DNA of 64,000 bases from positions 992,001-1,056,000 of the forward strand of contig CAWIRC010000001.1 of the NCBI GenBank assembly GCA_963838495.1, in the 5' to 3' direction. This stretch comes from JBEKIK01 sp963838495. Lineage in GTDB: Bacteria; Planctomycetota; Planctomycetia; Pirellulales; Thermoguttaceae. Below, one piece after another: positions 41,912-51,613 of the stretch. Position 1 is the first letter of the stretch; every line of letters begins with the position of its first letter. Made by a program: the position numbers and the translations under genes. Under the pieces are notes generated by a model. The model worked only from the letters and a program-made list of their open reading frames with translations. It had not been told where the DNA came from and did no database searches.

Positions 41912-42227
41912 AACATCTTTCTTGATGTTTCCGCGGCAGAAACAAAATACTTCTCTAAGAGCTTCTAACAGAATGAAATGAAAGGGGATTTTGTGTGCCA
42001 CTGCTTGGTCACAAGCAGTGTTTTTTTGCTGTTTTTGACGGCACTGCTTGCAAGCAAGCAGTGGCACACGTCATTTTGTTAGACGCTCTAAAGGTCTTTT
42101 GCGAAAATATGCAAAAACCTCTGGCGGATGGTCAAAAGACGGGAGCAAATAGAACCTTTTGAGCCACTCACCAGAGGTTCAAAGCTTGCATGCGCCACTC
42201 TTCCCAAATTACGCGAGACGAGCAGCG
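41912..42227. other. Intergenic region with a long inverted repeat
   Basis: About 316 bases between convergent genes. Its main content is the 41993-42070 inverted repeat described separately. The remainder holds no convincing gene. Confidence 0.4.
41993..42070. repeat. Long inverted repeat, MITE- or terminator-like
   Basis: TGTGCCACTGCTTG near 41993 is the inverse of CAAGCAGTGGCACA near 42056, with inner nested copies (CAAGCAGTG and CACTGCTTG) and a T-run in the middle. It lies between convergent genes (HEAT-repeat protein and HtrA). It could be a bidirectional terminator or a small mobile palindrome. Confidence 0.55.
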
Positions 42228-43871
42228 TCATTCATTTTCCACTTGGATGGCCACATACCTGCTACCCTCGGGCGTACGCAATAAAAGCAAAGCGCCCTTT
42301 TCCAAGGGTTTTTGGCCCAGGGCCTTGTGCAGATCGTCAACCGATTTGACCGGCTGGCGGTTGGCCTCCGTGATTACCATTCCCGTGCCCAACCCGGCCA
42401 GGTCGGCGGGGCTGCCGGAACGGACATCCGTTATTACAACTCCGTGATCGGCCGACACGCCCAGTTGCTCGGCGATTTTCGGAGTCAAGGTTTCCGCCTG
42501 GATCCCTATTTTATCGAACTGGGCGGTCTCGCCTTTATTCTCCTCGAAGGTCTGATTGCCGGCCGTGGCGGATTCGGAGGGCAATTCGGCGGTTGTCACG
42601 TTTAAAGTGATCTGCTTGCCGTCGCGGAGAATCATAAGCGGCGCCGTGTTGCCGATTTTGGTCTGCTCCACTTGGCTTTGCAGATCCCTGGGACCAGACA
42701 CCTCCTTGCCTGCGAAGCGGATAACGATGTCACCCGTTTTCAATCCGGCTTTGGCCGCCGGCGAATCGGGCCTGACCTCCGTGACCACCACACCTTGGCG
42801 CACCTTGACATGGAATTGATCGGCCAAGGGTTGCGTAACCGGTTGGATAATCACTCCCAGATAAGCCCTGCGCACCGAGCCGGTTTCCACGAGTTGCTTG
42901 CCTACCCATTTGGCAAGGTCGATGGGGATGGCAAAACCGACACCCTGGTAAGTGCCGGAGTTCGTGGTAATGGCGGTGTTGATGCCGATTACTTTGCCCT
43001 CAAGATTTACCAGCGGTCCGCCGCTGTTGCCGGGGTTGATGGCGGCGTCGGTTTGTATGAAATCTTCGCGGTTGGAAATGCCAAGGCCGCGCCCTTTCGC
43101 GCTTATGATGCCGGCCGTTACAGTGCCTTGCAGACCGAAAGGCTGCCCCAGGGCCAATACCCAATCACCGACTTGCGTGGAATCGCTGTCGCCCAGTTTC
43201 GCGGCGGGGAGCGATCCTGCGCCATCGATGCGGAGCACGGCCAAATCGGTGGAGGGATCGGTCTTAATGTCAACGGCCTTGAATTCGCGGCCGTCTTGCA
43301 GCCGGACCATTATCTTGCCCCCGCCTTCCACGACGTGGTTGTTTGTCAGGATCACGCCCGCAGGATCAACGATCACTCCCGATCCCGCGCCCATAATACC
43401 GTGCCGCGGCATATCCGGCATCTCGTCGGGGAATTCCTGGAAAAACTGGCGTAATTGCGGGTTGTTAAACAGTTCCCCAAAAGGCGTGCCTTTGAAACCA
43501 AAGGAAAATTCCCGCGAATTTTTATTGCCGGGAAGGGTGCCTTTATTGTGCATCCGCTCCGCTACCGATGGGGTATTAGTGATCATTACCACCGAAGGCA
43601 GGACTTTTTCGGCGGCGCCATGAAACACATTCGATAATTCCCTGGCATAGGCCGCGGCAGGAATCGGTTCTTTGCCCACATTTGCAGGACTTGCGGCGTT
43701 GTCGGCCGGCAGCATGCCGGGCGACGCTTCCGAATACCATACCGTCTCCGAGGTGTTATTACCCTGCCGCGCATAGGAAACTGCTCCCCAAGCCAACATA
43801 CCTATGATTGCAAGCATGCACACGCCGGTAATCATGGTACGGGACCTAAACTTACAACATTTTGTATTCAT
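42228..43871 (-). CDS. HtrA/DegP-family periplasmic serine protease with two PDZ domains
   Basis: 547 residues from the ATG at 43871, chosen because AAAAGGAGAAATGGA lies just before it (an upstream in-frame start lacks one). A signal-anchor (ITGVCMLAIIGMLAWGA) precedes the protease. Full triad: His in LTNNHVV, Asp in DPSTDLAVLRI, Ser in NPGNSGGPLV. Two PDZ domains follow (about 350-440 and 465-545). The length and order match DegP/DegQ. Degrades or refolds damaged envelope proteins. It is divergent from a sensor kinase gene, which may regulate it. Confidence 0.9.
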   Translation of the reverse strand: MNTKCCKFRSRTMITGVCMLAIIGMLAWGAVSYARQGNNTSETVWYSEASPGMLPADNAASPANVGKEPIPAAAYARELSNVFHGAAEKVLPSVVMITNTPSVAERMHNKGTLPGNKNSREFSFGFKGTPFGELFNNPQLRQFFQEFPDEMPDMPRHGIMGAGSGVIVDPAGVILTNNHVVEGGGKIMVRLQDGREFKAVDIKTDPSTDLAVLRIDGAGSLPAAKLGDSDSTQVGDWVLALGQPFGLQGTVTAGIISAKGRGLGISNREDFIQTDAAINPGNSGGPLVNLEGKVIGINTAITTNSGTYQGVGFAIPIDLAKWVGKQLVETGSVRRAYLGVIIQPVTQPLADQFHVKVRQGVVVTEVRPDSPAAKAGLKTGDIVIRFAGKEVSGPRDLQSQVEQTKIGNTAPLMILRDGKQITLNVTTAELPSESATAGNQTFEENKGETAQFDKIGIQAETLTPKIAEQLGVSADHGVVITDVRSGSPADLAGLGTGMVITEANRQPVKSVDDLHKALGQKPLEKGALLLLRTPEGSRYVAIQVENE

Positions 43872-44182
43872 TCCATTTCTCCTTTTTTGCCGTTTGGCAA
43901 AATTAAAAAGTGCGTAAAACGATGTGAAAATCTTCCTCATAGGGTTCGTTACCGATGATCCCTCCATCTTGCATTGAGAATCAACAGAACAGTTTCCCTG
44001 GAATTTTTAATAGTTTTACCTGGAATTTATTTACATACCTGATGGGAGGCCGGATCTAATCATCCAGAAGTGGTGTTTTTGGCTTCTATTTTTTTCGCAT
44101 TAAAAGAATAAAAAACACACCCGGTCCACTGGACGTATAGACTATATATAGGGGGAGTCTGTGCAGATATGGAGCACGATGA
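43872..44182. promoter_or_regulatory. Divergent promoter region between htrA-like and sensor kinase genes
   Basis: About 310 bases between head-to-head genes. It contains a direct repeat of CCTGGAATTT (about 43998 and 44021) and an AT-rich GACTATATATAGGGGG stretch about 30 bases before the kinase start. It is a plausible control region, possibly with a regulator binding to the direct repeats; this is inference. Confidence 0.4.
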
Positions 44183-45708
44183 ATGAAATTGTCCACCAAG
44201 TTTTATACGTCGATTTTGGCGGTGACTTTCCTGGCCTTGCTGTGCAGCACGTTGGGTTTAATCGCCACTTGGCAAATGGCCATTCTCATACGAGATCTGA
44301 CTGAAGATGATTTACCCAGCGACCTTGAGGCTGAGAAATTGGAAAGTTCGCTGCTCAAACAAAGCGAATACGCCTTCTCGTACATTCTCGACAACGGCAA
44401 CCGGCATTGGCTAAACGACCTTGCATACAGAAAAAAGATTTTTCTGGAATGGCTGGCCACGGCCAAAACAACAACACACGGACCTGCCGAAGTTGATATT
44501 CTGAATCGATTGGAAAATGCCTACCGCCAATTCGACGCCAAACGAGATGAAGCTATCGAGCTCTACGACAAGGGCGATACGGCAAAAGCCAAGCAAGTCT
44601 TGCTGGAAGATTTAAATCCATTGCGCGATCAGGTCTTTAATATATGCGAGGAATTCATCGAATACGTCGACCACTATATTGATACGGAAACCGCCCATGC
44701 AAAGGCCAGAACCGGCCGTCTTATGTGGGTTGTAGGAGGTTTTGTCGGATTAACCGCCGTTTCGGGATGCGGTCTGTTGTGGCTGTTTATTTACGGTGTG
44801 CACGCGCCCTTGCGGAAAATGATCGCCGACGCCCGGATGATCGCCGACGCGGGCCGACCCGATCCGACCAAACCTCCCGACGACGAACTGAGCGCCGCCG
44901 GTTATTATCTGCGGACCTTGATGTCCGACGTGACCAACGCCCGCTCGGCCTTGCAGCGCAGCAGGCAAAGGGCGCTCAACGCCGAAAAACTGGCCTCGGT
45001 GGGCAAACTCGCGGCCAGCGTGGCCCACGAAATCCGCAATCCGCTCATCGCCGTCAAGCTATGGCTGACGACAATCCAAAAAAAGCGGCATGGCGACGCC
45101 GATCTTTGCCGCGACTTGGCAGTGATATCGGAAGAAGTCACCCGGCTGGACGGCATCGTGCGGGACTTCCTCGAATTCTCTCGGCCTCAGGCATTGAACC
45201 TCGAACCGCTGCAACTTGCGTCGCTGCTGGACGAAACGTTGGACCTCGTCGGCCCGCGATTCAAAGAAAGCCGAATCAATCTGACGCGCAAATACCAGGC
45301 CGCTTTGCCGCCGGCCATGGGCGATGGGAAACAATTAAAACAGATATTTATCAACTTATTGAACAACGCCGCCGAGGCCATGCCCGATGGCGGCGAGATC
45401 AGTGTCTCGGCCGCTCCCGATTCCGATTCTCCTTCGGCCCGATGCTGGTGGTGCGCGTGCAAGATACCGGGTCGGGAATGCCCGAGGAAGTCCAGCAGCG
45501 GCTTTTCGAGCCTTTTTTCACCACAAAAGAAAGCGGAACCGGGCTGGGACTGTGCATCTCAGCGGGGATCATGACCCGGCACGGCGGACGCCTGACGCTG
45601 GAATCGTCCAACGGCCATGGCACTACCTTTGCCGCTTGGATTCCCGCGGCAGAGGAAAATCAGGACGCCGATTTGCATTCGGCGCAGGCAAAGGATAAGA
45701 TACATTAG
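44183..45708 (+). CDS. Membrane sensor histidine kinase (frameshift)
   Basis: Two membrane helices (about residues 10-32 and 178-202) flank a helical sensor domain like the four-helix-bundle type of chemoreceptors. A HAMP-like linker is followed by the H box ASVAHEIRNPLIAVK (phospho-His), then N box FINLLNNAAEAMPDGG, and G boxes DTGSGMP and GTGLGLCIS in another frame after a break near 45435. One missing base restores continuity (SPSAR | MLVVRVQDTGSGMP). About 508 residues. Works with the response regulator just downstream. Confidence 0.83.
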
Positions 45709-45746
45709 CAGCACTTGAATCGGCACCTAAGACGGAGTGATGGATT

Positions 45747-46176
45747 ATGAAAACTGTTCTCTTCGCAGACGACGACAAAGGATTGCGCGAGATATGTAAA
45801 CGGATACTTGAAGATGAAGGCTACCGCGTCGTGCTCGCGCGGCGGCGCGGAAGCAATCGAGGCGGTTAAAGCCTGCCGGCCGGACGTGGCAATCCTCGAC
45901 ATCCACATGCCGCTGAAAGGCGGTCTCGAAGCCGCCGAGCAGATCTATGCCTTCGACCCCAGCATTCCCATCGTCCTTTATACCGCCAACGACGACACTT
46001 GCATTAGAGACCATCGCTCGTGTTTTGCCGCGGCCTGCGTGGAAAAAAGTTCCGACTTCACGGAACTGGCCCTGGCCATAGCCAGGCTGCTCAGTCCCAG
46101 CCACCGATGCGGCGCATATCGCCCCGGATTGAATCCGCTCCCCGAAGTACAGCCCCACAGGCAAAAAACCGCGTAG
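45747..46176 (+). CDS. Response regulator receiver-domain protein (frameshift)
   Basis: A single receiver domain: the acidic pocket DDDK near the N-terminus (MKTVLFADDDKGLREI), phospho-Asp in VAILDIHMPLKGG, Thr/Lys positions in YTANDD and KSSDF. The frame breaks near 45835 (GYRVVLA | GGAEAIEAVKA), equal to one extra or two missing bases. No DNA-binding domain follows in about 140 residues, so it may signal by protein contact. It follows the sensor kinase by 38 bases. Confidence 0.78.
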
Positions 46177-46212
46177 GCGGCGTTAGAATATCGCGTGAAT
46201 TATCCTGCCCCT

Positions 46213-47253
46213 TCAAAGCAGCATTATATTAGCTTCAAAGCAGGCTTTTTGCATTTCTTCGGGCCAGACGCCGCAACTGACTTCGCCCACGTGGGCGGAG
46301 CGCAAAAAGAACATGCACAAGCGGGCTTGGCCAATGCCGCCTCCCATGGATTGCGGCAGTTCGCCCGCCAAAAGCTGCTTGTGAAAGTCCAGGTTTACGC
46401 GTTCCATAAGGTTGCGGATTTTAAGCTGCTCGAGCAGCGTCTGTGCATCGACGCGTATGCCCATGGAAGAGATTTCAAATGCCCGGTTGAGCACCGGATT
46501 CCACAAGAGGATATCGCCGTTCAATCCGCGGCCGCCGTCGGGGCGGAGCGTGATCCAGTCGTCGTAGTCCGGGGCGCGGCCGTCATGATATTGGCCGTCG
46601 GCCAGTTCGGCTCCGATTCCGATAATGAACACCGCTTTGCACTCGGCGCAAAACCGGTGCTCCCGCTTGCGCGGCCCCACGTCCGGCCAGCGGGCGCAAA
46701 GCTCCTCGGACGTGACAAAGGCGATCTCCTCGGGCAAGATCGGTCTGATCTTCGAGTGCTGCGAAGCAATGTGGAATTCCGTGCGTAAGATGCAATCGTA
46801 TATGGCTCGGACCGTTTCTTTTAACGTATCCAGGTTGCGCTGGTCGGGTAGAATCACTTTTTCCCAATCCCATTGATCGACATAAATCGAATGCAGGTTG
46901 TCCAGCGACTCGTCGGGCCGGACGGCGTTCATATCAGTGTAAATGCCTTCGCCCGGGGCATATCCATAGCGGCGCAGGGCAAGCCGTTTCCATTTAGCCA
47001 ACGATTGAACTATCTCCACCTCGGCGTCGTTGTCTTCCTTGACGCGGAATCGCAGCGGCCGTTCCACCCCGTTAAGATCGTCGTTTATGCCCGTGTAGCT
47101 GCGAACAAACAAAGGCGCCGTGACCCGCTGCAAATTAAGCGCGGTGGCCAATTGCTTCTCGAAAAAATCTTTAATGTCTTTAATCAAGGTTTCAATGACG
47201 CGCGTGCTGAACGCGGGCCGATAGCCCGTCGGGACGATTAAGGAGTAGCTCAT
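46213..47253 (-). CDS. asnA: Aspartate-ammonia ligase (asparagine synthetase A)
   Basis: About 346 residues; E. coli AsnA is 330. Family motifs are clear: SLAKWKRLALRRYG, EGIYTDMNAVRPDE, HSIYVDQWDWEKV, APDYDDWITL, GLNGDILLWNPVL, ELSSMGIRVDA-like EISSMGIRVDAQTL, and GGGIGQARLCMFFLR. It makes Asn from Asp, ammonia and ATP. I chose the ATG at 47253 (MSYSLIVPTGY); a TTG at 47298 would extend it but adds atypical sequence. It is followed upstream by selB on the same strand. Confidence 0.92.
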   Translation of the reverse strand: MSYSLIVPTGYRPAFSTRVIETLIKDIKDFFEKQLATALNLQRVTAPLFVRSYTGINDDLNGVERPLRFRVKEDNDAEVEIVQSLAKWKRLALRRYGYAPGEGIYTDMNAVRPDESLDNLHSIYVDQWDWEKVILPDQRNLDTLKETVRAIYDCILRTEFHIASQHSKIRPILPEEIAFVTSEELCARWPDVGPRKREHRFCAECKAVFIIGIGAELADGQYHDGRAPDYDDWITLRPDGGRGLNGDILLWNPVLNRAFEISSMGIRVDAQTLLEQLKIRNLMERVNLDFHKQLLAGELPQSMGGGIGQARLCMFFLRSAHVGEVSCGVWPEEMQKACFEANIMLL

Positions 47254-47328
47254 GGGAAGTTGCAATGTAAAGAATAAGGTATTGTCGTTGATATTCAAAA
47301 AGTGCCATTATACTCGATTATAGCATTA

Positions 47329-49245
47329 TCAGGGATGCTGTGATTTAAGAAATCGCGTGTTGCCCACGCGCCGGGTCAGGCCGACGCGATCCAGATAATC
47401 CAACATCGGCAGCGCGAATTTACGCGTGGTGTCGAGCAGGTACTTGAATTGCACGCTTTCCAGGCGGCCCTCTTTTTCAAGATGTTCGATCAAGATTTCA
47501 CGGGCACGATCCACGGCCTGGACGTGGAACAATACACCTTTTTCCACCTCGACGAGTCGCCCGTGCTCGCGGAGAATTTTGAGAATCTTTTCAACCTTGT
47601 CTTGCCTGGCGGCGGTCTTTTCTGCGATTTCACCAACCCCCGGCGGATGAAACGCCCGGTCCCGGAACATCGCTTCAACGGCATCCAGTAATTTGGCGTC
47701 CTCGTCGCAAAACGTGCTTTGATGCCCGGGCAAAGCCAACCGTTGGTTTATCTCTACAATTCGCCCCGCGCTCTTCATGCGGATAATCATGCTGTCAAAA
47801 ACAACTTTATCGATTGCAGCCGATTGGCGCAGGTCTTCGATCGCAATCCCCGGGCTGGAAGGCGATTGTTTGTGATAGTCGCCGATCATGTCAACAAGAC
47901 GATTTTCGATCTCCTCCGCCGTATCCTTATGAACGTAAAGACCCGCGGGTAAGGAAATAATCGTATTTTGGCCCGACAAATCCGCAAGAATTTCCCGCAA
48001 ACGGCCGTGGGGCACCTTCGCGCGCACGGCAACAGCCTGCTCGGCAACGGCCGGCGATTCGGCCCTGCGCAGGCAATATTCCACAAAGCGGCGTTCATCC
48101 AAAACCGCCCGGGATCGCTCTTGCAGGTCTTGATATACGCCCGGACGGCTTCCTTTCAAGCGGCGATCGCCGGCCTCGACAATTCTGCCGCCGCCGATGG
48201 TCCGCATCGGCGACGGGGTGCGGATGATGAAATAATCGCCCGGCCCGGCCACCAGCGGAGTTTTTGTCCGGACCTGGATCAGGTCTTCCATTCCTCCCTC
48301 CATGTGACTGCCCTTAAGCGGGTAGAACATGGCGGCAACGTCTGAAGTTCCGGTGTGAAACTTCACTTCGGCCCCGCTTTTCAAGAACAACTTGTCTCGG
48401 GGCAGCAGCCGCAAAGAACAGACGAACCATTCTTGAGGAGCGAAATAGCCGGGCAAAGCCAGCACGTTGCCGCGGCGGATCGCCCGGTGGTCCCAGTGGC
48501 CCACGTTGAGCGCCGCGCATTGGCCGGCCATGACCGTATCGCCGGTTTGGCCGTAAACCTCGATCCGCCTGATCCGCCCGGAAAGATTATCCGGCAACAA
48601 GACCACTTCATCGCCGACACGCGCACTGCCGGTGACCGGGATGCCTGACACAACCGTCCCGTAGCCCTGGAGCGAGAACGCCCGGTCCAAAGGCATGCGA
48701 AACACGCCGTCGGTCCGCTTGGGCTCGATCGACCGGACCAGGTCCCAGAGCGATTCCAGGAAGCGGTCGAATCCCTCGCCTGTGATGTTCGATACGGGAA
48801 GAATTGCCGCCCCTTCTAGAAAAGTGCCTCGCAGGAAATCGGCTACGTCGGCGATTATGCCCTGGCGATCTTCCGTCGCGATGCGATCGATCTTCGTTAG
48901 GGCTACAATTCCATGCCGCACGCCCAGCAAGGTGAGGATTTCCAGGTGCTCGCGGGTTTGCGGCATTACGCCGTCGTCGGCGGCCACGACCAGGATGACG
49001 CCGTCCATTCCGCTGGCCCCGGCGACCATGGTCTTGATGAAATTTTCATGGCCCGGCACGTCAACGATGCCCACTTGCATGTCGGCGATTTTGCACGGGG
49101 CGAACCCGAGATCGATCGACATGCCCCGCTCTTTTTCTTCCTTCAGCCGGTCGGTTTCGCAGCCGGTAAGGCATTTTACCAGCGCGGTCTTTCCGTGATC
49201 GATATGGCCCGCCGTGCCAAGCGTGATATTGACTTGCTGCAACAC
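47329..49245 (-). CDS. selB: Selenocysteine-specific elongation factor SelB
   Basis: 638 residues. EF-Tu-like GTPase domain: GTAGHIDHGKTALV, TDRLKEEKERGMSIDLGF, DVPGHENFIKTMVAGA, ALTKIDRI. Domains II and III follow, then a C-terminal winged-helix region (about 430-638) with several winged-helix units (EILADLSGQNTIISL; EKILKILREHGRLVEVEKG) that in SelB bind the SECIS hairpin. Start is GTG at 49245, 5 bases after AAGGAG. Delivers Sec-tRNA(Sec) to UGA codons. It is divergent from the dehydratase operon and lies about 8.6 kb from tRNA-Sec. Confidence 0.95.
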   Translation of the reverse strand: MLQQVNITLGTAGHIDHGKTALVKCLTGCETDRLKEEKERGMSIDLGFAPCKIADMQVGIVDVPGHENFIKTMVAGASGMDGVILVVAADDGVMPQTREHLEILTLLGVRHGIVALTKIDRIATEDRQGIIADVADFLRGTFLEGAAILPVSNITGEGFDRFLESLWDLVRSIEPKRTDGVFRMPLDRAFSLQGYGTVVSGIPVTGSARVGDEVVLLPDNLSGRIRRIEVYGQTGDTVMAGQCAALNVGHWDHRAIRRGNVLALPGYFAPQEWFVCSLRLLPRDKLFLKSGAEVKFHTGTSDVAAMFYPLKGSHMEGGMEDLIQVRTKTPLVAGPGDYFIIRTPSPMRTIGGGRIVEAGDRRLKGSRPGVYQDLQERSRAVLDERRFVEYCLRRAESPAVAEQAVAVRAKVPHGRLREILADLSGQNTIISLPAGLYVHKDTAEEIENRLVDMIGDYHKQSPSSPGIAIEDLRQSAAIDKVVFDSMIIRMKSAGRIVEINQRLALPGHQSTFCDEDAKLLDAVEAMFRDRAFHPPGVGEIAEKTAARQDKVEKILKILREHGRLVEVEKGVLFHVQAVDRAREILIEHLEKEGRLESVQFKYLLDTTRKFALPMLDYLDRVGLTRRVGNTRFLKSQHP

Positions 49246-49466
49246 AACATCTCCTTAAAAATGAACAGCAACGTTATTTTACTTGACAAGCTTACATACA
49301 ATCAAGCCGGATGAAATACATGATGCTTATAGAAAACAGAACCGCGTTCTTTTATTTTTCCACATTTTAACATAAATTTAAACCAGTGGCATGGAACACG
49401 CCAATCAGGTATAAATACATGGAAGGGACCATCACACACAAACCTTTTTCTTTACAGGGTGATTCC

Positions 49467-50276
49467 ATGAAAAGCATCGCCGACATCGGCCTAAACGACG
49501 TTCAAGGGGTTTACAGCGGACCTGAGGGCGATTTGTGGGAGTTGGTCATGGGCCAGCAGATCCACATCGGCGGATTTCAGTCGTCCATGGACCTGGCCGA
49601 AAAGGCCGGCATCGGCCCGGGCATGGCCGGGGTGGATTTGTGCTGCTGCAACGGCGCGGGCATGCGTTTTTTGGTCCGCTTCCGCGACGTTGCCCTGATG
49701 ACCGGCGTGGACGCCACGCAAACCGTGGTCCAGCGCGGCCGCAACCGATGCAAGGCGGAAGGTCTTGCCGACAGGATTAAATTCAAGCTGGCAGACGCCT
49801 GCAATACCGGCCTGCCCCGTGCAAAGGCCGATTTCGTTTGGGGGGAAGACGCCTGGTGCTATGTAGTCGATAAGCCAAAACTCGTCGCCGAGGCCGTGAG
49901 GTTGGTCAAGCCGGGAGGGGTGATCGCCTTTACCGACTGGGTCGAAGGCCGATCGCCTTTGATCGACGGCGAATCGGAGCGTTTTATGAAGTTCATGAAG
50001 TTCCCCAACATCCAAGACATCGAAGGCTACGCCTCGCTGTTGGCCGGCAACGGATGCGACGTGCTTATGGCCGAGGACACCGGCAGATTCGCCCCCTACG
50101 TGGATCTTTATTTGAACATGCTCAACATGCAACTTACTTATGACGCCCTGCGGATCATTGGATTCGACATGCCCTCGATGCAGGCCTTGGGGGCCGAGAT
50201 GAACTTTATGCGCGATCTTTCCCATGCGGGAAAAATCGCCCAAGGGATTTTCATCGCCAGGAAAAGGAGCCAATGA
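49467..50276 (+). CDS. Class I SAM-dependent methyltransferase
   Basis: About 269 residues from the ATG at 49467 (AGGGTGA precedes it; ATGs at 49386 and 49419 are less well placed). The Rossmann core is visible: VDLCCCNGAGMRFLVRF (motif I, Cys-rich where Gly usually dominates), VDATQTVVQRGRNRC, a later VKPGGVIAFTDWVEG motif. Substrate unknown. It is the first gene of the plus-strand run holding dehydratase-like proteins, their activator and selD. A selenium or sulfur acceptor is conceivable from context but unproven. Confidence 0.82.
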   Translation: MKSIADIGLNDVQGVYSGPEGDLWELVMGQQIHIGGFQSSMDLAEKAGIGPGMAGVDLCCCNGAGMRFLVRFRDVALMTGVDATQTVVQRGRNRCKAEGLADRIKFKLADACNTGLPRAKADFVWGEDAWCYVVDKPKLVAEAVRLVKPGGVIAFTDWVEGRSPLIDGESERFMKFMKFPNIQDIEGYASLLAGNGCDVLMAEDTGRFAPYVDLYLNMLNMQLTYDALRIIGFDMPSMQALGAEMNFMRDLSHAGKIAQGIFIARKRSQ

Positions 50277-50280
50277 ATAT

Positions 50281-51544
50281 ATGAGTGAAACCTGTTGCGG
50301 TAAACAAGGCGCCGTAGCAAGCAAATGCCCTCTTGCCTGGTTCGAGCGGATGATCGAGCACTGCTATGAATATGCAAAGGCCCAGAAGGCGGCTGGCCGG
50401 CCCGTGGTCGGCATCTTGTGCGAATACACGCCGCGGGAGTTGATCATGGCGGCCGGAGCGATGCCGGTCTGTCTTTGCGGCGGATCGGCAAAAACGATCC
50501 CTGCCGCCGAGCAGGATTTGCCGGCAAATCTTTGCCCGTTGATCAAGTCCACTTACGGATATCACGTTCAGCGGCAACAATCCGTTTCTGGAAATGGCCG
50601 ATCTTGTAGTGGGCGAAACCACCTGCGACGGCAAGAAAAAGATGTACGAACTGATGGCCGAATCCCGGCCCATGTACGTCCTCGAACTTCCGCATAAATC
50701 AGGCGATGCCGAGGCCCTTCAGTATTGGGTTGGGGAATTGCGTGAGTTTCGAGTTTTTTTATCGAAACGTTTTGCCGCGGAAATCAGCGACGAGCGAATC
50801 CGTCAGGCCATCCGCATGTTGAATCGCGAGCGGTCCATGCGCCGCCGGTTGGCCGGGCTGATGAAGTCCGATCCTCCGCCTTTAAGCGGCCGGCAATTGC
50901 TGGACTGCAAATGCAGCATTTGGGCCATGCCCGATGCACTGCGGCAATATGAAATAGTGATCGAGGCCTTGAGCGATGGGAGTTTGTCGGAAACACGTAA
51001 GTCAGCGGAAAACGCGGAAGGAAAATGCTCTCAGCCTAGCCCTCACCGGGCACCGACCGAAGGTCGGTCGGGAGAGGGGACTGACAAAACTATCCGCGTG
51101 CAAATGACCGGCGTGCCCATGGTCCACGGCGCGGAACGCGTGATCGACATCGTCGAGAACTGCGGGGGAATCGTGGTGGCGATGGAAAACTGCACGGGAT
51201 TGAAGCCGTTGTTGGACGACGTTGATGAGAATGCGGCCGATCCGCTCATGGCCCTAGCCGAAAAATACTTCCACCTGCCCTGCTCAGTGATGACGCCCAA
51301 CGACCGCCGCCTGGAAGTCCTGGGCAAGATGGCGGCGGACTATCGGCCCGAGTGCATCATCGAGTTGATATGGCAGGCCTGCCTGACTTACGACGTGGAA
51401 TCGCATCGGATAAAACGTTTCGCCGAAGAAGAACTGGGGCTGCCGTATCTGAGGATCGAAACCGATTATTCGCCCTCCGACTCGGCCCGGATCGCAATCC
51501 GCGTGGAAGCGTTGTTCGAGACCGTGCGGGCAAAACGACATTAA
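50281..51544 (+). CDS. 2-hydroxyacyl-CoA dehydratase / double-cubane-type protein, subunit 1 (frameshift, repeat insert)
   Basis: HgdB/YjiM-like fold: VVGILCEYTPRELIMAAGA, the Cys-bearing LCPLIKSTYGY, VVGETTCDGKKKMYELM, TGVPMVHGAERVID, WQACLTYDVESHRIKRF. The TTCDGKKKMYEL motif is strong for the double-cubane-cluster protein type, known to hold an Fe-S cluster reduced by an ATP-driven activator. The frame breaks near 50560. Residues encoded by about 51020-51095 (CSQPSPHRAPTEGRSGEGTD) come from a palindromic repeat inserted in frame. About 420 residues when repaired. Substrate unknown. Confidence 0.85.
51038..51080. repeat. Palindromic repeat inserted inside a coding gene
   Basis: The CCCTCACCGGGCACCGACCG...GGTCGGTCGGGAGAGGGG element has core ACCGACC-GAA-GGTCGGT. 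The same element, inverted, lies at 22812-22880 in an intergenic gap. Here it sits inside the dehydratase-like gene and keeps the reading frame, adding about 20 residues. A degraded relative lies just after the gene (51545-51600). Confidence 0.75.
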
Positions 51545-51600
51545 CTTTCCCTCTCCCGACCAACCGACTATGCTCCGCAAAGTGCCCGGCAGCGCCCGGA
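51545..51600. repeat. Degenerate copy of the CCCTCTCCCGACC repeat
   Basis: The gap after subunit 1 reads CCCTCTCCCGACCAACCGAC, then GTGCCCGGCAGCGCCCGGATAGGG, a diverged copy of the element at 22812-22880 and 51038-51080. No coding potential. Confidence 0.6.
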
Positions 51601-51613
51601 TAGGGACAATACC

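Noticed and set aside
41909..41968. UGA at the end of the HEAT-repeat gene with 18 further sense codons
   Set aside because: The continuation is short, not protein-like and has no redox residues; chance explains it.
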